This document shows positions 1-5,722 of a DNA stretch of 15,916 bases, one piece after another. The position numbers and the translations under genes are program-made. The stretch is from CALGSZ01 sp042408955. Lineage in GTDB: Bacteria; Chloroflexota; Chloroflexia; Thermomicrobiales; UBA6265. Below the pieces are notes generated by a model. The model had not been told where the DNA came from. It did no database searches and saw only the letters and a list, made by a program, of their open reading frames with translations. Numbering within the stretch: position 1 is the first letter of the stretch; every line of letters begins with the position of its first letter. The stretch lies in the NCBI GenBank assembly GCA_042408955.1, contig JBHOQQ010000041.1:1-15916 (forward strand). Direction: 5' to 3'.

Positions 1-83
1 GCCGCTATCATCCCTTCGCGGGATGCCCGGGATCCCCATGATGAACGGTTTCGGCACGGTAGTTGCGGAGAAGAGGCTTGGGT

Positions 84-171
84 GGCCGCTGGGCGGCCGG
101 ATGGGAAGCCGCAGGTCAGGACAAGGGCGGGGCGTCGTCAAAGGTTCAGGGTGGGTGAACATCGCGACGCC
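84..171 (+). promoter_or_regulatory. structured 5' leader of the helicase gene (nested hairpins)
   Basis: Two strong foldable elements lie upstream of the helicase start. The first is a perfect 6-bp hairpin, 84-89 with 93-98 (GGCCGC/GCGGCC, loop TGG). The second is a two-tier stem: 131-137 (GGCGTCG) pairs with 165-171 (CGACGCC), and inside it 144-148 (GTTCA) pairs with 156-160 (TGAAC) around a GGGTGGG loop. A further small hairpin, 9-25 (CATCCC/GGGATG), lies at the window start. Long structured leaders that feed back on expression are known for several DEAD-box helicase genes (csdA/deaD, crhR). That this leader does the same is inference. No convincing promoter was seen, so whether it is transcribed is unknown. 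Confidence 0.4.
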
Positions 172-268
172 AGCCAGCACGCAACAAGCGCGGCAGTTGG
201 CCGGAGCCACACGTTGACACGACGCGGCGTATGCCCGCGTTGCCATTGGCGAAGCGAGGAAACACCAC

Positions 269-2536
269 ATGAATCAGAACGACGACCCGACGGTCGCGAG
301 GGGCGACGACGTCATCGCGGCCGAACACGACGCCCAAGACGCGTGGAATGGCAGCACTGCTGCTCATGGACGCACACGCGAGCAACGTGCCGAGGCGGGA
401 GCGGCACCTAAGCGGGCCCGCACGGCTTCACCACGCACCAAAGCTGCGAGTGCCAGCAGCGGATCGGGTGTAGCGCGGCGCGGCCGTGCAAGCGCTGCGG
501 TCACAGTTGACAGCGACGATCCTTCATCCAGCCCGAGCGCCGCGGCGCTCAGCGAGAGCGGCGATGGGCCAGCGTCCGGCGCGGCGACCACGGCTGCGTT
601 GACCCAGCCGTCGCCGGCTGCATCCGCCCCGGCTCTCGACTTGGATGGCATGCCATCGTTTGAAGACCTTGGCCTCAGTGCTCCACTCCTCAAGAGCATC
701 AGCGAAGTTGGCTACGAGGAGCCGACGCCCATCCAGGCCCTGACCATCCCTGTGCTCCTGGCCGGGCGCGATGTGATCGCGCAGGCACAGACTGGCTCTG
801 GGAAGACCGCCGCGTTCGGCTTGCCGATCATCGAAGCGATCGACCCGAAAGATCGCCATGTGCAGGCTATCATCCTGTGTCCCACCCGTGAGCTAGCAAT
901 CCAGGTTGCCGAGGCCCTGCACAAGTATGGCCGGCATAAAGAGGTTGAAACCCTCCCCATTTACGGCGGGCAGCCGTACGAGCGCCAGTTCCGTGGCCTC
1001 CAGCGCGGTGTGCACATCGTGGTCGGCACTCCAGGCCGGGTGATGGATCATATGCGGCGCGGCACGCTCAATCTCGAACACATCCGCTTCTTCATTCTCG
1101 ATGAAGCTGACGAGATGCTTGATATGGGCTTCATCGAGGACATCGAATGGATTTTGGAGAACGCCCCTGTCGAGCGGCAAACCGCGCTCTTCTCAGCGAC
1201 GATGCCACCACGCATCGTAGAGCTGGCGCAAAAATACCTGCGCGATCCAGAGCGGATCACCGTTCCTGGCCGGCAGATGACGGTGCCGGAGACGCGGCAA
1301 AGCTATTACGAGGTTCCGAAGGCACGGAAGGTTGATGCGCTGACCAGGATCCTGGACGCCGAGACGCCGGAGATGACGATGATCTTCTGCCGGACGAAGG
1401 TCGGCGTGGACGAGTTAGGGGAGGCACTGCTTGCGCGTGGCTTTGAGGTCGAAACACTCCATGGCGATCTCTCGCAGGCACAGCGGGACCGGGTGATGCG
1501 CCGCTTCCGCAGCGGGCAGGCAAACATCTTGATCGCCACCGATGTCGCTGCTCGCGGTCTGGACATCCCCGAGGTAACCCACGTCATCAACTTCGACGTG
1601 CCAGAAAGCGCCGAAGCCTACGTTCATCGCATTGGCCGGACCGGCCGCGCGGGGCGGCATGGCGAGGCGATCACGCTGGTCACGCCGCGCGAGGTACGCT
1701 GGCTTCGGCAGATCGAGCGGATCACCAAAGCGCGCATCGAGCCACGGCGCCTGCCGACGGCCGCCGATGTCGCTGAGCGCCGGCGGGAAGTGCTCAAGCA
1801 GCAAGTGATCGAAGTCCTCAAGCAGAGTGACGGCTACCAGCAATACCTGAGCACGATCGGTGATCTCGCGGAGGAGCATGACCTGGCCGAAGTCGCGGCC
1901 GCAATTCTGAAGCTCTACGCGGAGGAGACTGGCCGGGGAGCGCCGGTCGAGGTGACCGAGGACGAGCTAGCGCTGCTTGCCCCGGCGCCCGCGCCGCGCG
2001 CTGAAACGGGCATGACCCGGCTCTTCCTCAACATTGGGCGAAATTTGGGCGTGCGACCACAGGACCTGGTTGGCGCGATTGCCGGGGAAGCGGGAATCCC
2101 TGGCCGGGCCATCGGCGCGATCGACATTTTTGATACCTACTCCTTTGTCGAAGTGCCCTCCGAATACACGGAACGCGTGATTGATGCTCTGCGGCGCAGC
2201 GGTGTCCGCGGCAAGTACGTCAACGTTGAGGTAGCGCAGCCAGGCGCCGGACGCCCAGGCCGCGAGGAGCGGGGTGGATTCCGTGAGCGCGAGCGGGGCG
2301 CCGGACGACGAGAGGAAGGGCCAAGCCGGAGGTTCGAGCGCGAGCGGGAGCGTGCGCCGCGCGGCCCACGCTCGTGGGAACGAGAGCGGGAGGAAGGGTG
2401 GCAAGGCGGTCCGGCCCGGTTCGAGCGGGGCCGTGAGTGGGAACGTGAGCGCGGCGGCCCGTCTCACGGCCGGGAGCGTCAGGAAGAGGGCGGGCGCCGA
2501 TTCGAGCGGCGGGAACGCGGGCCGGGTCGGCGGTAA
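269..2536 (+). CDS. deaD: DEAD-box ATP-dependent RNA helicase, DeaD/CsdA type
   Basis: A cytoplasmic ATP-dependent RNA-unwinding enzyme, likely acting in ribosome assembly and mRNA decay. All core motifs are visible: Q-motif region about 131-156 (F131, Q156), Walker A AQTGSGKT 173-180, PTRELA 205-210, TPGR 254-257, DEAD 278-281, SAT 309-311, DVAARGLD 425-432 and HRIGRTGR 453-460. Residues 583-655 look like a DbpA-type RNA-binding domain, the mark of the DeaD/CshA branch. Residues 1-128 are low-complexity and probably disordered. Residues 660-755 form an Arg/Glu/Gly-rich tail, probably a non-specific RNA clamp. At 755 aa it is longer than most family members because of the two tails. The ATG at 269 has GAGGA at 256-260, spaced 8 nt, which supports this start. 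It appears monocistronic, with hairpins directly downstream. Confidence 0.95.
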   Translation: MNQNDDPTVARGDDVIAAEHDAQDAWNGSTAAHGRTREQRAEAGAAPKRARTASPRTKAASASSGSGVARRGRASAAVTVDSDDPSSSPSAAALSESGDGPASGAATTAALTQPSPAASAPALDLDGMPSFEDLGLSAPLLKSISEVGYEEPTPIQALTIPVLLAGRDVIAQAQTGSGKTAAFGLPIIEAIDPKDRHVQAIILCPTRELAIQVAEALHKYGRHKEVETLPIYGGQPYERQFRGLQRGVHIVVGTPGRVMDHMRRGTLNLEHIRFFILDEADEMLDMGFIEDIEWILENAPVERQTALFSATMPPRIVELAQKYLRDPERITVPGRQMTVPETRQSYYEVPKARKVDALTRILDAETPEMTMIFCRTKVGVDELGEALLARGFEVETLHGDLSQAQRDRVMRRFRSGQANILIATDVAARGLDIPEVTHVINFDVPESAEAYVHRIGRTGRAGRHGEAITLVTPREVRWLRQIERITKARIEPRRLPTAADVAERRREVLKQQVIEVLKQSDGYQQYLSTIGDLAEEHDLAEVAAAILKLYAEETGRGAPVEVTEDELALLAPAPAPRAETGMTRLFLNIGRNLGVRPQDLVGAIAGEAGIPGRAIGAIDIFDTYSFVEVPSEYTERVIDALRRSGVRGKYVNVEVAQPGAGRPGREERGGFRERERGAGRREEGPSRRFERERERAPRGPRSWEREREEGWQGGPARFERGREWERERGGPSHGRERQEEGGRRFERRERGPGRR

Positions 2537-2548
2537 GCTGCCGCAGAG

Positions 2549-2578
2549 TGGGGCTCAGCCCCATCGCGTGGGACGCGA
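2549..2578 (+). terminator. tandem hairpins just after the helicase gene
   Basis: Two adjacent hairpins begin 12 nt after the helicase stop: TGGGGC/GCCCCA with loop TCA (2549-2563) and TCGCG/CGCGA with loop TGGGA (2564-2578). There is no T-run after them, so they are not a textbook intrinsic terminator. They may stabilise the 3' end or act with Rho. Confidence 0.35.
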
Positions 2579-2622
2579 GCGCGGGCCAAAAGACCCTTCC
2601 TCTCTTTGCTCGGAACTAGGTG

Positions 2623-2674
2623 CAACGCATTCGCGCGGGGCTAACGTCCCGCGCTGCGTTTAACAAAGCCGGCT
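2623..2674 (+). repeat. 52-bp intergenic repeat, copy 1
   Basis: It begins CAACGCATTCGCGCG and ends ACAAAGCCGGCT. The internal part forms a GCGCGGG/CCCGCGC stem around GCTAACGT. The second copy is 233 bp downstream at 2856-2907, in the same orientation and of the same length. Copy 1 is followed by AAGTCGGC, which extends the 3' end into a second small hairpin (GCCGGC...). Confidence 0.75.
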
Positions 2675-2711
2675 AAAGTCGGCTGGCCATGCAATGCCCG
2701 GTTTCTGATTC

Positions 2712-2729
2712 AGCCCCCTTTAGGGGGCT
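2712..2729 (+). repeat. TTTA-loop hairpin
   Basis: AGCCCCC (2712-2718), TTTA, GGGGGCT (2723-2729): a perfect 7-bp stem with a 4-nt loop, followed by TCGTT. It resembles REP-like palindromic elements seen between genes in many Chloroflexota and cyanobacterial genomes. It could also act as a weak transcription terminator. Confidence 0.6.
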
Positions 2730-2741
2730 TCGTTATGCTCA

Positions 2742-2764
2742 GCGCGGGGTCTTTAGCCCCGCGC
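2742..2764 (+). repeat. second TTTA-containing hairpin
   Basis: GCGCGGGG (2742-2749) pairs with CCCCGCGC (2757-2764) around TCTTTAG. The TTTAG loop core matches the hairpin 13 nt upstream while the stem sequence differs. This is typical of an element family in which structure and loop are kept and the stem drifts. Confidence 0.6.
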
Positions 2765-2855
2765 GAGAGTGGGCTCTCAGGAGGGTGGAGAATCTTCAGC
2801 ATGGGAGCAGGAAGCGCGACACGTCTCTGGTCAGCGCGGACCTCGGGACAAGGCT

Positions 2856-2907
2856 CAACGCATTCGCGCGAGGCTAACGTCCTCGCACTGAGATCACAAA
2901 GCCGGCT
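2856..2907 (+). repeat. 52-bp intergenic repeat, copy 2
   Basis: Same start (CAACGCATTCGCGCG) and end (ACAAAGCCGGCT) as copy 1 at 2623-2674. Differences concentrate in the stem, which here reads GCGAGG/CCTCGC around CTAACGT. The hairpin is therefore kept although both arms have changed. Confidence 0.75.
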
Positions 2908-2922
2908 GTCCATGTCGGCAAC

Positions 2923-3166
2923 GAGATTCCTCGCTTCGCGAGCGCTTAGGTCTCAGCGATCAGCCATCAGGATGCGCGGATGCAAAGGCGCACGGATGCC
3001 TGACGGCTGATGGCTGACTGCGTTTCGCCAGAGATTCCTCGGCTTCGCCTCGGAATGACGTTGCTACGCCGCGGAATGACCGTGGCGCGCCCGGCATGAC
3101 GGGCGGACCGGCAGTGACACGCGAGATTCCTCGCTGCGCACTCCCGAGTTCCGCGAACGGAATGAC
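2923..3166 (+). repeat. cluster of GAGATTCC...GGAATGAC repeat units
   Basis: The string GAGATTCCTCG occurs at 2923, 3031 and 3123. Its partner GGAATGAC occurs at 3052-3059, 3073-3080 and 3159-3166. The ATTCC and GGAAT ends of a unit pair, so each complete unit (3031-3059, 3123-3166) can fold into a hairpin. Related units lie at 11846-11859 and 11884-11930. A 14-nt stretch, CCGCGAACGGAATG, is identical at 3151-3164 and 11846-11859. Confidence 0.7.
2961..3016. repeat. CAGCCATCAG inverted repeat
   Basis: CAGCCATCAG (2961-2970) is matched by CTGATGGCTG (3007-3016), 36 bp apart. The segment also holds ATGCCTGACGGCT (2996-3008), which recurs exactly at 15904-15916. This is a member of the CAGCC(A/G)TCAG family that also appears at 15821-15844. 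Confidence 0.65.
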
Positions 3167-3309
3167 CGGGAAGGATGCAGGGCTGAATCCCGGTCCTTCT
3201 CGCCCCCTTCAGGGGACGTCCATGCGTGGTGAGGCGTGTCCCGGGCACAACGAGCGAGCAAGAGCTTGAGGTCCGCGCTCCGCTCCGCGCGCAAGGCGCG
3301 ATGCGCCGG

Positions 3310-4389
3310 TCACGACGAGCGCTGAAGATTCACAGTGGCCGCTTCGGCCACCGGCTCTGGCTCATGATGATTGCCGGTGAAGACCGCCGCCAGATCCTCC
3401 GTGGAGACGGTTGGCGCCTCGCGATAGAGATAACACGCGGTCACCCGGTGCGGATCGGTCTGGAACAACGGCGGAGCTTGCTCGACGCACATAGCCATAG
3501 CCGATGGGCAGCGCTCATAGAACCGGCAATACGAAGGCCCAGCCGGCACCAAGCCCTCCGCCGGCTTACCGAGCACGCGCTCTCCCTGCCAGGGCAAGTC
3601 AGGATCCGGCAGTGGGATAGAGCCGACAAGCAGCCGTGTGTACGGGTGCTCGGGTTGCCGCACTACGCGCTGCACGTCGCCCGCTTCGGCAATTGAACCG
3701 CGGTACAGCACGATGATGTTGTGGCTGATCTGGTAGGCCGTCGTGAGGTCGTGCGTGATATAGACCAGCGAAATGCCGAATTCCCGGTAGAGCTTGAGCA
3801 AGCTCTCTAGAATGGTGGCCCGCAACGAGGCATCGACCATCGAGACGGGCTCATCGGCGATGATCACCCGTGGGCGCAGCAGCAGCGCCCGCGCGACCAT
3901 GATCCGCTGGCGCTGGCCGCCGCTCAGTTGGTGAGGATAGCGTCCAAGGGTTTCATCGACACGAAGACCGACTGCTTCAAGCGTCTGTTCGATCAGTGCC
4001 CGCCGTTCCCGCTTCGATTTGGCGAGTCCGAAATTCTTGATCGGGGCTTCGAGCACGTGATCGACCCGGTAGAAGGGATTGTAGACCTCAAACGGATCTT
4101 GAAAGATTGCTTGGACATCGCGCAGAAAGGCGCGCTGCTCGCGATCGTCTAAGGCGTGGATGCTTTTGCCGCGGTACAGCACGTCGCCAGTCGTCGGAGT
4201 GATCAGTCCGAGCAAAAGCCGAACCAAGGTCGTTTTGCCGCTGCCACTTTCCCCGACGATCGCGGTGATGGATGGGCGATCGTCCTCGACGCTGAACGAG
4301 AAATTCTCCAGGGCGATGGTTTGAGATTTATGAAGGAGACCGCCACCAAAGATTTTGGTGACGCGCCGTGCCTCAAGCAACGCTGTCAT
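3310..4389 (-). CDS. ABC importer ATP-binding protein, OppF/DppF type
   Basis: One of the two nucleotide-binding subunits of a peptide-type (nickel/peptide/opine) ABC importer, acting on the inner face of the membrane. Visible motifs: Walker A GESGSGKT 46-53, Q-loop Q97 in FQDPF, signature LSGGQ 155-159, Walker B VIIADE 175-180, H-loop H213. The C-terminal extension has the family HPYTRLL element (about 248-254) and four cysteines (C298, C304, C311, C329) in the CxFxxxCP...C...C pattern. Length, 359 aa, is usual. The ATG at 4387-4389 is preceded by GGAGG (complement of 4394-4398), spaced 4 nt. It lies 21 nt after the stop of the other ATPase gene, so the two form one operon, divergent from the binding-protein and permease genes. 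Confidence 0.93.
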   Translation of the reverse strand: MTALLEARRVTKIFGGGLLHKSQTIALENFSFSVEDDRPSITAIVGESGSGKTTLVRLLLGLITPTTGDVLYRGKSIHALDDREQRAFLRDVQAIFQDPFEVYNPFYRVDHVLEAPIKNFGLAKSKRERRALIEQTLEAVGLRVDETLGRYPHQLSGGQRQRIMVARALLLRPRVIIADEPVSMVDASLRATILESLLKLYREFGISLVYITHDLTTAYQISHNIIVLYRGSIAEAGDVQRVVRQPEHPYTRLLVGSIPLPDPDLPWQGERVLGKPAEGLVPAGPSYCRFYERCPSAMAMCVEQAPPLFQTDPHRVTACYLYREAPTVSTEDLAAVFTGNHHEPEPVAEAATVNLQRSS

Positions 4390-4410
4390 ATCGCCTCCCG
4401 CGCCACGATC

Positions 4411-5475
4411 CTACTGCTGGGGCTTCACAGTCATGGCTGGCTCCTCTGAATCCCCGTGGCTCACACGCACCGCCTGCGGGCCGTTGACGCCGTCAGCACG
4501 CACATTTCCTGCGTCGTCGAGCAAATGGCAGGATGCCCAATGGCCTGGCTGGTGCTCGAGGAGCACAGGCGCCACGACCTTGCAGCGTTCCATGGCGTAG
4601 GGGCAACGGGGATGAAATGGGCATCCAGCGGGAGGATGCAACAACGATGGTGGCAGCCCTGGGATGCCTTGCAGCGTTCCCTTGCCATCTAGCGATGGCA
4701 GGCTAGCGATCAGCAGCCGGGTATAAGGATGCAGCGGCTCCCGGAAGAGGTCGCGCACCGGGGCGATTTCCAGCAGCTTGCCCGCGTACATCACGCCGAT
4801 GTGATCCACCGCGTGAGCCATCAGGCCCATGTCATGCCCGATCTGAATCACCGCGGCACCGAGCTCCTCCTGCACGCGCCGCAACGTGTCGATCACCTGC
4901 CACTGCACAACGACGTCAAGCGCGCTGGTTGGCTCGTCGGCAACGATCACCTTGGGGCGTAGGCTGATGGCGATGGCGATGCACACGCGCTGCTTCATAC
5001 CCCCGCTAAGCTCGTGCGGGTACATCGAGGCAACCTGCCGGCTCAAGCCGACCTTCTCCAGAAGGGAGGCGATATAGTCATCAAGCTCGCGGTCAGATAG
5101 CTCAGTCCCGTGATCGCGTAAACCGAGCGCCATCTGATCCCGAATGCGCTTTACCGGGTTGAGCGAGTTCATCGCGCCCTGGGCGACCAGGGAGATCTCC
5201 GCCAGCCGGACCCGGCGCATCTGCTCCTCGTCAAGTTCGAGCAGATCGACGCCGTCGAGGAGAACGCGCCCTTCCTCGATTTTGCCAGGCGGCTTGATGA
5301 GCCGCAGGAGAGCTAGCGCAATCGTGGATTTGCCACTTCCTGATTCGCCCACCAACCCGAATCGCTGGCCTGGCTGCACCTGAAATGAGACGCCATCCAC
5401 CGCTTTCACGGCACCGGCAGGCGTGTGATAGTACACCCGGAGATTCTCGACGCGCAGCAGATCGTTTGCTGTCAT
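4411..5475 (-). CDS. ABC importer ATP-binding protein, OppD/DppD type
   Basis: First gene of the minus-strand pair and the second nucleotide-binding subunit of the same importer. Motifs: Walker A GESGSGKS 43-50, Q-loop Q99, signature LSGGM 156-160, Walker B VIVADEP 176-182, D-loop SALD 184-187, H-loop H214. C-terminal peptide-transporter region: HPYTRLL 249-255 and cysteines C285, C291, C298, C316. The Q-loop context is AQGAMNSLNP rather than FQDP, and the H-loop reads QIGHD rather than ITHD. This suggests a subfamily distinct from classical OppD. The ATG at 5473-5475 has AAGGAG (complement of 5485-5490) at 9-nt spacing. The gene starts at the divergent regulatory region, 241 bp from the binding-protein gene. 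Confidence 0.93.
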   Translation of the reverse strand: MTANDLLRVENLRVYYHTPAGAVKAVDGVSFQVQPGQRFGLVGESGSGKSTIALALLRLIKPPGKIEEGRVLLDGVDLLELDEEQMRRVRLAEISLVAQGAMNSLNPVKRIRDQMALGLRDHGTELSDRELDDYIASLLEKVGLSRQVASMYPHELSGGMKQRVCIAIAISLRPKVIVADEPTSALDVVVQWQVIDTLRRVQEELGAAVIQIGHDMGLMAHAVDHIGVMYAGKLLEIAPVRDLFREPLHPYTRLLIASLPSLDGKGTLQGIPGLPPSLLHPPAGCPFHPRCPYAMERCKVVAPVLLEHQPGHWASCHLLDDAGNVRADGVNGPQAVRVSHGDSEEPAMTVKPQQ

Positions 5476-5524
5476 GAGGCGCGGCTCCTTCTAGGAGAGC
5501 GCTGCGGAACTTCCTGGTGACGTT

Positions 5525-5537
5525 CGTGCCCGGCACG
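5525..5537. repeat. 13-bp perfect palindrome in the divergent spacer
   Basis: CGTGCC-C-GGCACG, 50 bp upstream of the ATPase start. It could be an operator for the minus-strand unit or simply an RNA hairpin in its leader. The sequence does not decide. Confidence 0.35.
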
Positions 5538-5547
5538 CTAGATGCGA

Positions 5548-5569
5548 GGCAAGTGTACGATGACTTGCC
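5548..5569. promoter_or_regulatory. operator-like palindrome next to the -35 box
   Basis: GGCAAGT (5548-5554), 8-bp spacer, ACTTGCC (5563-5569). The 22-bp dyad ends one base before the TTGACA box of the plus-strand promoter. Spacing of this kind suits a dimeric DNA-binding regulator. No regulator gene is in the window. Confidence 0.5.
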
Positions 5570-5570
5570 G

Positions 5571-5599
5571 TTGACAGGTCCTTTGAACCCTCTTAGTAT
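5571..5599 (+). promoter_or_regulatory. sigma-70-type promoter for the binding-protein/permease operon
   Basis: TTGACA (5571-5576), 17-bp spacer, TAGTAT (5594-5599; 4 of 6 to the consensus). It sits in the only AT-rich patch of the divergent spacer. Transcription would start near 5606, giving a leader of about 115 nt before the GTG start at 5723. Confidence 0.6.
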
Positions 5600-5709
5600 T
5601 GCATAAATCCTAACGGCAAACCCTGGCATGATGCACGGCTGACGGAGAACTGGCTCGCGGAAACCCGCTCACGTCGCACTCATGACCAGGTAGAAGGTCT
5701 GGCTCAACG

Positions 5710-5715
5710 AGGAGG
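5710..5715 (+). promoter_or_regulatory. ribosome-binding site that sets the binding-protein start
   Basis: AGGAGG ends one base before a GTG at 5717, too close to serve it. It is spaced 7 nt from the in-frame GTG at 5723, which is therefore the likely start. Confidence 0.65.
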
Positions 5716-5722
5716 AGTGACC

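Larger units (their letters stand above)
2537..3309. other. gene-free repeat-rich intergenic region
   Basis: About 770 bp lie between the helicase gene and the minus-strand ATPase gene, which ends at 3310. No reading frame here has a ribosome-binding site or a recognisable product. The space is filled with short palindromes and repeated elements, listed separately: two 52-bp copies, TTTA-loop hairpins, GAGATTCC...GGAATGAC units and a CAGCCATCAG inverted repeat. Near the ATPase stop there is a small hairpin GGCGC-GAT-GCGCC (3295-3307), which could mark the 3' end of the minus-strand operon. Confidence 0.8.

Noticed and set aside
214..235. TTGACA at 214-219 as a promoter for the helicase
   Set aside because: No acceptable -10 box lies 16-18 bp downstream; the nearest TATGCC is only 10 bp away.
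2623..3166. Repeat cluster as a possible CRISPR array
   Set aside because: Units are degenerate, unequally spaced and self-complementary, with no regular spacers, and no cas gene is present.
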